A model generated the notes under the pieces. It ran no database searches, was not told where the DNA came from, and saw only the letters and a list, made by a program, of their open reading frames with translations. From the NCBI RefSeq assembly GCF_965213555.1, contig NZ_OZ243890.1, forward strand, positions 1,364,001 to 1,428,000: DNA of 64,000 bases, given 5' to 3'. This document shows, one piece after another, positions 46,954-56,487 of the stretch (the first letter of the stretch is position 1; each line of letters begins with the position of its first letter). The DNA comes from Acuticoccus sp965213555 (GTDB lineage: Bacteria > Pseudomonadota > Alphaproteobacteria > Rhizobiales > Amorphaceae). Made by a program: the position numbers and the translations under genes.

Positions 46954-48200
46954 CCGGCGCCGTCGAGCCACGGTCCGAGCCGCGCCATGGTCCGCTCCAC
47001 CGCGCCGCGCTCGGCCTCGAGCGTCCGGCGCGCCGCCGCGCCCATCGCGGCGCGCGCGCCGCGGTCGTCGAGGAGCTCCAGGACGGCGGCTGCGAGGCCG
47101 GACGCGTCCGCGACCACGCGCGCGGCGCCCCGGTCGAGGAAGGGCGCGAGCATGCTGCCGTGGGACGGTCCGGTGAGGATCGCCGCATCGTACGCCGCGG
47201 GTTCGCCCGGGTTGTGCCCGCCGCACGGCACCAGCGATCCGCCCAGGAAGACGACGTCGCAGGCGCTGTACAGCGTGCCGAGCTCGCCGAGCGTGTCGAT
47301 CACGTGGATCGTCCCATCGGGCGGCTCGCCGCGGCTGCGGCGCGTGACCCGCCCCGCCGCCGCGGCGAGCTCGGCGACCGCGGCGCCGCGCTCTGGGTGC
47401 CGCGGCGCGATGAGGGTGAGCACGTCGGGCCGGACAGCGGCGATGCGCCGCTGCGCCTTGAGCACGACCTCCTCCTCCCCCGGGTGGGTGCTTGCCGCGA
47501 GCCACACGGGCCGATCGCCTACGGCACGGACGAGCTCGGCCACCGCGTGAGCGTCGGCCGGTGGCGGCTCGGCATCGAACTTGAGGTTCCCGGTGACCAC
47601 CGCCTCGCGGGCGCCAAGGCTCGCGAAGCGCAGCGCCTGCATGCCGGACGGCGCGAGCGCCAGGTCGATGGTGCCGAACAGCGGCTTCGCGAGCCGCAGG
47701 CCCCGGCGCCACCGCGCGTATGATCGGTCCGACAGGCGCGCGTTGACGTGCGCGCGGGGGACGCCAAGCCGGGCGAGGGCGAACAGCGTCGTCGGCCACA
47801 CCTCCGCCTCGACGAACACGGCGGCACGGGGTCGCCAGTGCGCCAGGAAGCGCTCGACGAAGGGCGGCGCGTCCAGCGGCGCGTACTGGTGGACGAGCCT
47901 CGGCGACAGCCTTGGGGCGACGCGCGCCGCCGCGCCTGGCGTCGCCGTGGTGAGGAGCACGGGCGAGGACGGCACCAGCCGTTCGGCGAGGGCGAGGCCC
48001 GCGACCGCCTCGCCGACGCTCACCGCGTGGAGCCACACCGGCGGCGCATCGAACGGGGCGTGCGAAGCCACACCCCGCTTCTCGGCCGTCCGCGCCGTGT
48101 CCTCCCGGCCGCGGGCGGCGCGGCGCGTGAGGTAGAGCGCCGCTAAGGGGGCGGCGAGGCGTCCGGCCGCGCCGTACAGCGGCCAGGGCGCCGCGCTCAT
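46950..48200 (-). CDS. waaA: 3-deoxy-D-manno-octulosonic acid transferase WaaA
   Basis: WaaA (KdtA) transfers Kdo residues onto lipid IVA. The 416-residue GT-B enzyme has the catalytic base region WLHAVSVGEAVAGL near residue 56, the acceptor-side YAPLDAPPFVERFL near 107, VEAEVWPTTL near 130, NARLSDRSYARW near 155, and the CMP-Kdo-binding part GGSLVPCGGHNPGEPAAY near 312. Start ATG 48200 overlaps the DUF4170 stop as ATGA. Confidence 0.95.
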   Translation of the reverse strand: MSAAPWPLYGAAGRLAAPLAALYLTRRAARGREDTARTAEKRGVASHAPFDAPPVWLHAVSVGEAVAGLALAERLVPSSPVLLTTATPGAAARVAPRLSPRLVHQYAPLDAPPFVERFLAHWRPRAAVFVEAEVWPTTLFALARLGVPRAHVNARLSDRSYARWRRGLRLAKPLFGTIDLALAPSGMQALRFASLGAREAVVTGNLKFDAEPPPADAHAVAELVRAVGDRPVWLAASTHPGEEEVVLKAQRRIAAVRPDVLTLIAPRHPERGAAVAELAAAAGRVTRRSRGEPPDGTIHVIDTLGELGTLYSACDVVFLGGSLVPCGGHNPGEPAAYDAAILTGPSHGSMLAPFLDRGAARVVADASGLAAAVLELLDDRGARAAMGAAARRTLEAERGAVERTMARLGPWLDGAG

Positions 48201-48445
48201 GGGGCGCGGTCGGTCTCCGGATCGAGCAGGCGGTGGAGGTGCACGATGAAGTAGCGCATGTGGGCGTTGTCCACGGACTGCTGCGCCTTCGCCTGCCAGG
48301 CCCGATGGGCGGTCGCGTAGTTCGGATAGATCCCGACGATGTCGACCTTCGAGAGGTCGCGGAAGGTGATGCCCTTGAGGTCGGCGAGCTCGCCGCCCAG
48401 CACGAGGTGAAGGAGTTGCTTTTCGCTGCTCGCCGTCTCAGCCAT
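48197..48445 (-). CDS. DUF4170 family protein
   Basis: The 82-residue protein matches DUF4170, a small family found next to waaA in Hyphomicrobiales: LLHLVLGGELADLKGITFRD near residue 11, VDIVGIYPNYATAHRAWQAK, and MRYFIVHLHRLLDPE. Function is unknown; operon position suggests a link to lipopolysaccharide synthesis. It overlaps waaA by four bases and lies 40 bases downstream of the cysQ-like gene. Confidence 0.88.
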   Translation of the reverse strand: MAETASSEKQLLHLVLGGELADLKGITFRDLSKVDIVGIYPNYATAHRAWQAKAQQSVDNAHMRYFIVHLHRLLDPETDRAP

Positions 48446-48485
48446 CGTCGCAGTCCGTTGTCCTTCTCGAAGTTCGCGCTGGTGC

Positions 48486-49266
48486 CTAACCGACGTGCTC
48501 GGCCGCGTGCGCCCGCAGCGCCGCGACCAGGGCTGCGGGTCCCGCCACCGTCGGGCCGTGCGCCGTTGCGGGCGCGGCGTAGTCGAGCGTCCGGCCGTCG
48601 AGCCCGCCCAGCGTTCCGCCGGCCTCGTGCACGATCAAGTCGGCGGCCGCAAGGTCCCAGTGGTGCGGCCCGGGCTTGGTGAGCACCGCGTCCAGCCGAC
48701 CGCTCGCCACCTTGGCGAGCCGCAGGGCGAGGGAGGCGACGTTGTCGGCCCGGCTGACGCCCGCCTCGCGCAGCCCCGCATCGCGGTAGACCGCCCCGGG
48801 CATGGCGACCCGCGCCCCGGGAAGCTGACACCGCGCCGAGACGGCGATCGGCTGGCCGTTGCGCCGCGCCCCGCCATCCGCGCCGGGCGGTGTAGAGCGT
48901 GCCGTAGGCCGGGCGCAGGATCGCCGCAGCGACGGGGCGCCCGTGCTCGATCACGGCGGCGACCACGGTCCAGGCCGTCTCGCCGCGCAGGAAGGCGCGC
49001 GTGCCGTCGATGGGGTCGACGACGAAGGTGCGCGCCGACGCACCGCTCGCGGGGCCGTCCTCCTCCGACAGCCAGCCGTAGTCCGGCCGCGCCGCCGTCA
49101 GCCGTCCCCGCAGGAGCCCGTTCACGGCAAGGTCCGCGTCCGACACCGGGCTGCCGTCGGCCTTGTTCCAGGTTCGCACGTCCGGCCCGGGGCGGCGCAG
49201 CGCCTCCGCGCCGCCCGCCTCGACGGCCTCCACGAGGAGGGCAAGGTCGTCCTCGTCAGCGTCCAC
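48486..49266 (-). pseudogene. cysQ: 3'(2'),5'-bisphosphate nucleotidase / inositol monophosphatase family, frameshifted
   Basis: The N-terminal half in one frame (start GTG 49266) contains WNKADGSPVSDADLAVN, the acidic LSEEDGP and the metal site VVDPIDGTRAFLRGETAW. After ARRG near 48877 the frame is lost. One base further on, the other frame continues as GARRNGQPIAVSARCQL and carries the second signature HHWDLAAADLIVHEAGG to the stop at 48486. Removing one base near 48876 restores about 259 residues, the normal length. It is therefore a complete gene with a single-base insertion, either a sequencing error or a recent pseudogene. CysQ removes PAP formed in sulfate assimilation; the related family also acts on inositol phosphates. 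It sits at its usual place between pmbA and DUF4170. Confidence 0.85.
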
Positions 49267-50634
49267 CGATGGTCAGCCCCTCGACGAGCACCGAGGGGGC
49301 GTCGACGGCCGATAGGCCCGGCGCATCGTCGCCGAAGCGTGCCGCCGCGAACATGTCCGACAGGTGACCGGCGATGGTGACCTCCGCCACCGGGCGGACG
49401 ACCTCGCCGTTCTCGAACCAGAAGCCCGCGGCGCCGCGGCTGTAGTTCCCGCTCACGATGTTGGCGCCCATGCCGATGAGGTCCGTGACGAGGAGGCCCG
49501 TCCCTGCCTCGCGCATCAGCGACGCGAGGTCGCCCGCGCCGCCGGTGACCGCGACATTGGTCGCCGAGGGGCTCGGTGCCCCGGTGCCGCGGTAGGCGCG
49601 ACCGTTGCCCTCCAGGCCGAGGCGGCGTGCCGTGGCAAGGTCGAGCAGGAAGGCCGCGAGCACGCCGTCGACGACGAGGTCCACCGGAGCGCTTGCGATC
49701 CCCTCGCCGTCGAACGGGCGCGAGGCGAGGCCACGCTCCACCGTCGGGTCGTCGCGCACGGTGATGCCCTCGGCGAGCACCCTCGTGCCGCGGCGGTCCG
49801 CGAGGAGGCTCGCGCCGCGCGCCACGGCCGCGCCGTTCGCCGCCGACAGGAGGTGGCCGAGGAAGCCCGAGGCCGCGCGGGGCTCGAACAGCACCGGCGC
49901 CCTGCGCGTCGTGAGCTGCTCGGCGTCGAGCCGGCGCACCGCGCGCTCGCCTGCGATGCGTCCGACCTCCTCGGCGGGGGCGAGGTCGGCAAGGTGGCGG
50001 CGCACGCTCGCCCAGTAGTCCCGCTCCATGCGCGTCCCATCACCGGCGACGGCACTCGCGACGTGGCTGTGCGTCGTGGTGGCGTAGGCGGCGCGGAACC
50101 CCTCGGCGGTCGCGAAGGCCCGGATCGCCCGCCGCGCGCTCGCCGAGACGCCGTTGGAGTTGGTAACCCGGGGACGGTACCCATCGCCTTTTCCAGTACG
50201 CGCGTGCGCTCAACCAGCGCGTCCGCGTCCGGCATCGTGCCGTCGTCGATGTCGAGGGATGGGGAGCGTGCCGCGTCCGCCAACAGTCGCGCGGGCGCGA
50301 GCGCGACGCTCTCATCCTCCGGCGCCGCCCTCGCCATGGCGACGGCGCGCTCGGCGGCCGCGGCGAGGTCGCGCGCCGCACCGACGCCGACCAGCGCGTT
50401 GCGGGCGCCGACGAAGACGCGCAGCCCGATGTCGGTGCCCTCGGCGCTCTCGATCTCCTCCACGGTGCCGTTGCGCAGCGTGACGGAGGTGGCCCGGCTC
50501 ACCAGCACGACGGCGTCCGCGCCGTCCGCACCGGCGCGCGTCGCCGCGGCGAGCGCCTCGTCGGCGAGGCGCAGGAGGGGTTCGGGATCGACGCCGAGGG
50601 CGGCGTCCCGTGCGACGGTCGGGGCGGTGGTCAT
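49256..50634 (-). pseudogene. pmbA: PmbA/TldE metalloprotease subunit, frameshifted
   Basis: The first part (start ATG 50634) has the TldD/PmbA N-terminal domain: VTLRNGTVEEIESAEGTDIG, LRVFVGARNALVG, and VLEKAMGTVPG. At about 50165-50173 (a CCCC-GGG run on the minus strand) the frame shifts. The next frame continues VTNSNGVSASARRAIRAFA, then MERDYWASVRRHLADLAPAE and ends VLVEGLTIGGR at 49256. Adding one base restores 459 residues, close to the usual 450. PmbA is the non-catalytic partner of TldD. Its loss would disable the heterodimer, so a sequencing error in the homopolymer must be considered. It overlaps the cysQ start by 11 bases. Confidence 0.87.
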
Positions 50635-50834
50635 GCGACGTGGTGTAGGAACCCTTAACCGCGGCGGCAAGGCGGCGGGGCGATCGGCAGGCGTTCCGCG
50701 GCGATCGGCGGCGATTGGTTACGGGGACGTCAACACGGGTCCGGCGATTGGGGGCGGCGACTTAGCGAGGGGGCAAACGGCGAACCGCTACGGTCGGCGC
50801 GTCGATGAGGTCATCGCCGGAGAGCGTCATCCCC

Positions 50835-51458
50835 ATGAAAGTCGTCGGTTCCGTGCCTGTCGCCGTCGTCCTGCCGTCAAGTGGTCCCGCGGCCGTGGCC
50901 GCCCTGCGCTGGAACGCGGCCAACGACACGGGGCCCGCGGGTCGCTCGTCGGCTGCGCAACCCGCGCGGTCCCCGATCCGGTCAGCTCGCGAGCGCAAGG
51001 CGGTGGATGGGGCACGCGAGGCTGCAACGGTGCGGCCCGCCGAGGCCCTTGCGGGGGCCGCCCCGTCCCGCCGGTCCGCCTTCCGCGGCGTTGCCTGCAC
51101 CGTGCAGCGCGGCGAGGTGGAGCCGGTGTTCGGCCTCGCACTGCTGCACGAGAACCCGCGCCTGTCGATCCCGCTGTCCACGGGAACCGACGCGGCGGCC
51201 ATCGCCCGCGAGTGGCAGTCCTGGGCGAAGGCGCTCGACCTGCCGCTCATCGCGGTGGAGGCGGACGGGACGGTGCACGCCGAGCTCACCGCATTGGGCG
51301 TGGTGCTCGCCGAGCGCCCCTCCCCCCGGCGCAGGGGCTCGCCGCTGGTCGGACGGCGCTCGCGCTACGGCCGCCGCCGCGCCGCCCGCGCCGTCCTGCG
51401 CCCCGAAGCTGAGCGCCGCACGTTCTCCGGCGAGCGGGAGATCACCGCGCAGATGTGA
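50835..51458 (+). CDS. DUF6101-like protein, unknown function
   Basis: The 207-residue product has a Ser/Ala/Arg-rich first half with weak character. The more conserved-looking second half (FGLALLHENPRLSIPLSTGT, EWQSWAKALDLPLIAVEADG, and a basic tail GRRSRYGRRRAARAVLR ending in GEREITAQM) resembles the C-terminal region of DUF6101 proteins of Hyphomicrobiales. That match is from memory and moderate. I start at ATG 50835, ten bases after GGAGAG; an in-frame ATG at 50805 is an alternative. It is divergent from pmbA. Confidence 0.55.
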   Translation: MKVVGSVPVAVVLPSSGPAAVAALRWNAANDTGPAGRSSAAQPARSPIRSARERKAVDGAREAATVRPAEALAGAAPSRRSAFRGVACTVQRGEVEPVFGLALLHENPRLSIPLSTGTDAAAIAREWQSWAKALDLPLIAVEADGTVHAELTALGVVLAERPSPRRRGSPLVGRRSRYGRRRAARAVLRPEAERRTFSGEREITAQM

Positions 51459-51521
51459 CCGGCCGCTGATCTACCGAGACCCAACGAAGGCTGAACTATG
51501 GTGATACCAAGGCCGGCGTAG

Positions 51522-51527
51522 TATAAT
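51522..51527 (+). promoter_or_regulatory. TATAAT -10 box before the metalloprotease gene
   Basis: A perfect TATAAT stands in an otherwise GC-rich 136-base intergenic region, 67 bases before the proposed start codon at 51595. At 17-base spacing the -35 position reads TGGTGA, a weak match to TTGACA. A sigma-70-type promoter is likely but not proven. Confidence 0.5.
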
Positions 51528-51594
51528 GCCTCGCGCGCAGCGTTGGGCACTTCCCCCCGCGGCGCACGACGGTGGGGCAGCGCGAGGAACCGGC

Positions 51595-53832
51595 ATGGGG
51601 ACTGAGTGGGACGCGAGTAAGGTTCGAGCGGAAAGCGTGCCGAGCGACCGCTCACCCGGCACGGCGCTCGACGAACCTGCGGTGCTCTTGTCCGTCGGCC
51701 CAACACCGGTGCCTGCGAGCGCTGGTCCGGCACCGCTCGATGACGCGCCACCCGACGTCGGCCAGACGCCGCAGACCGCCGGACGCCTCGACCTCGGAGG
51801 CGCCGCCGACGGCGCCATCGACGACCCCTGGGACGAAGACTGGTTCGCGGTCGACGTCCCTGCCAACGCATTCACGCGCTTCGAGCTGTCCGCAACGCCT
51901 GTGCTGGGACGCAGGCTCACCGCGCCCGCGCTCGCAATCCACGACGCGGACGGCGCGGTGGTGGCCAGTCGCTCGGGCATCGACGGCGGGGCGGCTGAAC
52001 TGATCCTCTACAGCGCGGCTGCGGCGACGTACTACGTCGCACCCGCCTCCACCCTCCTCGGGCGCCACGGCGGCTACCGGCTCACCGCCCACACGATCGA
52101 CGATCCCGACCCGCTGCGGGCGATCGACGCCGGCACGGCGCTCCCGGCGCCCGAGCTGTCCGTCTACTTCGCCGCCGAGGACGAGCGCTTCGGACCGCTG
52201 CGCAACGAGGCGCCCTGGTCGCCCTACGAGCGCGCGGCGGTGTTCGGAGCCCTCGCTGCCTACCAGGACGTCTCCGCGCTCGAGGTGCGTGAGGCGACCG
52301 ACCCCTCGGACGCGGACATCGTGCTCGTCCAGGGCCGGCTGCTCGGCGGCGACGCGGGGCTCTACTTCGCACCGGACGCGGCAGCGGGGCGGCCCCAGGC
52401 GGTCCTGTGGCTGAACAACCATCCGCGGTCGTGGTCGGACGCCGAGGGCGGCCTCTTGGACCCGGGGTCCTACGCGTTCACCACCCTGCTGCACGAGTTC
52501 GGGCACGCCCTCGGCCTCGCCCATCCCCACGAGGCGGAGGGGGGCTCGGACGTGATGGCGCTCGAGGTGTTCGGACGCGGCCTTGACCAGGGCATCTTCA
52601 CGGTCATGAGCTACAACCCATCGTGGTTCGACGGGCCGGACGGCGTGTCCACCGACAGCGCCTACGGCTTTGCTGAGACGCTGGCGCCGCTCGACATCGC
52701 GGTGATCCAAGCGAAGTACGGGACCAACGGGACGCACCGCGCCGGGGACGACGTGTACATGCTGCCAAGCGCCACCGGTCCCGGCGCCGGCTACGCTTCG
52801 GTGTGGGACACCGGAGGGCACGACACCGTCGTCGCTCCGGGCCACGCGTCGGCGGTCATCGACATGCGCGCTGCGACGCTCGGTCCGTGCGAGGGGGGCG
52901 GAGGCAGGGTGTCGTCCGTGGAGGGCGTCCTCGGTGGGCTCACCATCGCGGCGGGGGTCGTCCTCGAGGATGCGACGGGCGGTGGCGGCGACGACCTCCT
53001 CATCGGCAACGATGCACGGAACGTGCTCGACGGCGGTGCCGGCGCGGACACGCTCGTCGGCGGCGCGGCGGACGACGTCTACGTCGTCGACGACCACGGC
53101 GATGTCGTGGTCGAGCTTCCCGGCGAGGGTCGCGACGCGATCTCGAGTGCCGTGATCGACCTCGTCGTGGCGCACTACTCCGAGGTGGAGGACGCGCGCC
53201 TCACCGGGGAGGGGGACCTGTCCGCCGCCGGCACGTCAGCGGCGAACGCCCTGGCCGGCAACTCGGGGCGCAACGCGCTGTGGGGCGGAGGGGGCGCGGA
53301 CACCCTCGACGGCGGAGCGGGCGCGGACACGCTCAACGGCGGGCGCGGGGACGACCTCTACCGGATCGACGATCCCGGCGACCGCATCCACGAGTCGCGT
53401 CGCGGGGGAGAGGACGTCGTGGAGGCCCGAACGGTCGACCTCGTCCTGTCGAATCACCGCTTCGTCGAGCACGCGCGTCTCATCGGCGACGCCGACCTGT
53501 GCGCCACCGGCTCGCGGGGCGACGACGCGATCTTCGGCAACGCCGGCGACAACATCCTCGGCGGGCAGCGCGGCGACGACACGCTGGCCGGAGGGCAGGG
53601 ACGGGACGTCTTCGTCGTCGGCAGGCGCGGCGGCCACGACGTCATCGTCGACTTCGCGCCCGGCGAAGACGCGCTCGACCTCACCGGCCTGCGGCGCCCA
53701 TCGCTCGCCGACCTGTCCGCGGGAGCGCGTGAGGTGAACGGTGCGCTGGAGCTGACGTTCGGGCGATGGGGCAAGCTCGTCCTGGAGGGCCTCGGCCTCG
53801 CCGACGCCGAGTTCATCGACATCCTGGTATGA
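51595..53832 (+). CDS. secreted RTX zinc metalloprotease (serralysin-like) with PPC-type domain
   Basis: The 745-residue protein has no Sec signal peptide. Residues about 65-165 look like a bacterial pre-peptidase C-terminal domain, here at the N-terminus (DGAIDDPWDEDWFAVDVPA, YYVAPAS). The protease domain has the metzincin zinc motif HEFGHALGLAH (His300, 304, 310) and the Met-turn VMSYNP (Met338). Beyond about residue 460 come glycine/aspartate-rich RTX repeats (GGGGDDLLIGND, LDGGAGADTLVGG, LDGGAGADTLNGG, GGQRGDDTLAGG) that bind calcium, and an aliphatic C-terminus typical of type I secretion. ATG 51595 has GAGGAA six bases upstream. No type I exporter lies in the window. Confidence 0.88.
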   Translation: MGTEWDASKVRAESVPSDRSPGTALDEPAVLLSVGPTPVPASAGPAPLDDAPPDVGQTPQTAGRLDLGGAADGAIDDPWDEDWFAVDVPANAFTRFELSATPVLGRRLTAPALAIHDADGAVVASRSGIDGGAAELILYSAAAATYYVAPASTLLGRHGGYRLTAHTIDDPDPLRAIDAGTALPAPELSVYFAAEDERFGPLRNEAPWSPYERAAVFGALAAYQDVSALEVREATDPSDADIVLVQGRLLGGDAGLYFAPDAAAGRPQAVLWLNNHPRSWSDAEGGLLDPGSYAFTTLLHEFGHALGLAHPHEAEGGSDVMALEVFGRGLDQGIFTVMSYNPSWFDGPDGVSTDSAYGFAETLAPLDIAVIQAKYGTNGTHRAGDDVYMLPSATGPGAGYASVWDTGGHDTVVAPGHASAVIDMRAATLGPCEGGGGRVSSVEGVLGGLTIAAGVVLEDATGGGGDDLLIGNDARNVLDGGAGADTLVGGAADDVYVVDDHGDVVVELPGEGRDAISSAVIDLVVAHYSEVEDARLTGEGDLSAAGTSAANALAGNSGRNALWGGGGADTLDGGAGADTLNGGRGDDLYRIDDPGDRIHESRRGGEDVVEARTVDLVLSNHRFVEHARLIGDADLCATGSRGDDAIFGNAGDNILGGQRGDDTLAGGQGRDVFVVGRRGGHDVIVDFAPGEDALDLTGLRRPSLADLSAGAREVNGALELTFGRWGKLVLEGLGLADAEFIDILV

Positions 53833-53848
53833 CGGCGAGGCGTCGCTC

Positions 53849-53960
53849 CTAGAGCGGTTTGGGGTTAGGTGGAACCACCTAACCCCAGGAAGACCGCTCT
53901 TATTCCACCCCAGGAGCTGGAGCATCTTATCTGGGTCTGAGGAGACCCAGGATGCTCTAG
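53849..53960. repeat. mosaic palindromic element, copy 2 (well preserved)
   Basis: This 112-base element starts CTAGAGC and ends GCTCTAG. Stem 1: AGAGCGGT/ACCGCTCT (53851-53858, 53893-53900) enclosing a perfect 12-base arm pair, GGGGTTAGGTGG and CCACCTAACCCC (53861-53886). Stem 2: GAGCATC/GATGCTC (53920-53926, 53951-53957) enclosing CTGGGTCT/AGACCCAG with a GAGG loop (53931-53950). It fills the gap between the convergent protease and ubiA genes, and its terminal CTAG provides the ubiA stop codon. A diverged copy lies at 15369-15473. It could also act as a bidirectional terminator. Confidence 0.9.
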
Positions 53961-54898
53961 CCGTACGCTGCCGCCAGCGCGTCGGAGCCGAGACCCGCGA
54001 ACAGGAGCCATCCGGCGACCCGGTTGGAGCGGAACGCCGCGAGGCACGAGGCCGGGTCGTCGGTCGACACCCTCGCGAGCTGTGCTGCGAGGTGAGCTGC
54101 GAACGCGCCGAGGCCAAGCACGGAGAGCAGCCCGCCCCCGGCGAGCGCGATCGCCCCGGCGAACAGCGCGATCGTGAGGCCGTAGGCGATCCCCACGGCG
54201 AGCCGCGTGCGCGAGGCGAACAGCCGCGCGGTGGAGCGCACGCCGATGATCGCGTCGTCGCGACGATCCTGGTGCGCGTAGATGGTGTCGTAGCCCACCG
54301 TCCACGCGATCGCGCCGGCGTACAGGAGGACGGGCGCCGCGGCGAGCGAGGCAAAGGTGGCCGACCAGCCGAGGAGCGCGCCCCAGGAGAACGCGAATCC
54401 GAGCACCACCTGTGGCCAGTCGGTCACCCGCTTGGCGAGCGGGTAGAGCGCCACGATGGCGAGCGAGCCGCACGACAGGACGACGGTGAACGCGTTGAAC
54501 TGGAGCACCACCGCCAGCCCGACGAAGGCAAGGCCGAGCATGAACAGGAGCGCGGCGTTGACGCGGACCTGCCCCGACGGGATGGGGCGGGAGCGCGTGC
54601 GCTCGACGTTGGCGTCGATGTCGCGGTCGAGGATGTCGTTGTAGGTGCAGCCGGCGCCGCGCATCACCACCGCGCCGACGAAGAAGAGGAGGAGGTGCCA
54701 AGGGTTCGGGGCGGCCTCGGCGGCGACGGCGGCGAGCGCGACGCCCCACCAGCAAGGCCACAGGAGCAGCCACCAGCCGATGGGACGGTCGAGGCGCGCC
54801 AGCCGTGCGTAGGGCAGGAACGGCGCGGGCAACGCGCGGTCGGCGAGGTTGCGCGGCGGCGCGTCCGCCACCTTCGCGGGCTGGTTGCTTGGCGTCAC
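53957..54898 (-). CDS. ubiA: 4-hydroxybenzoate octaprenyltransferase UbiA
   Basis: UbiA prenylates 4-hydroxybenzoate in ubiquinone synthesis. The 313-residue membrane protein starts with GTG (TPSNQPAKVADA) preceded by GGAGCG. It has LARLDRPIGWWLLLWPCWWG near residue 30, the first Asp motif CTYNDILDRDIDANVERTRSRP near 80-101 and the second, DTIYAHQDRRDDAIIGVRSTA, near 200-220. About eight helices are present. The stop TAG lies in the terminal CTAG of repeat copy 2. It is divergent from purD across 107 bases. Confidence 0.93.
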   Translation of the reverse strand: MTPSNQPAKVADAPPRNLADRALPAPFLPYARLARLDRPIGWWLLLWPCWWGVALAAVAAEAAPNPWHLLLFFVGAVVMRGAGCTYNDILDRDIDANVERTRSRPIPSGQVRVNAALLFMLGLAFVGLAVVLQFNAFTVVLSCGSLAIVALYPLAKRVTDWPQVVLGFAFSWGALLGWSATFASLAAAPVLLYAGAIAWTVGYDTIYAHQDRRDDAIIGVRSTARLFASRTRLAVGIAYGLTIALFAGAIALAGGGLLSVLGLGAFAAHLAAQLARVSTDDPASCLAAFRSNRVAGWLLFAGLGSDALAAAYG

Positions 54899-55005
54899 GA
54901 AGGCGCTCCGAGCCTCTCGGTCAAGGATGGTTCGTAGGCGAAAGGTCGGCGCGACGATGGCCTCGTGCAAGTCGTACGGTCTAAGGGTTCCACCAAGGGA
55001 GCGCG

Positions 55006-56487
<1,482 letters not shown>

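Noticed and set aside
45970..49266. A 1098-codon minus-strand frame running through lpxK, waaA, DUF4170 and cysQ
   Set aside because: Only its two ends (LpxK and the first half of the CysQ-like protein) make sense; the middle overlaps waaA and DUF4170 in another frame. It is a chance read-through, not a fusion protein.
53833..53960. The palindromic element as an insertion sequence remnant with a transposase
   Set aside because: It is only ~110 bases and has no coding capacity; a non-autonomous intergenic element is the better description.
51595..55005. A protease plus type I secretion cluster
   Set aside because: Neighbouring genes are ubiA, purD and a DUF6101-like gene; no ABC exporter or membrane-fusion protein was found in the window.
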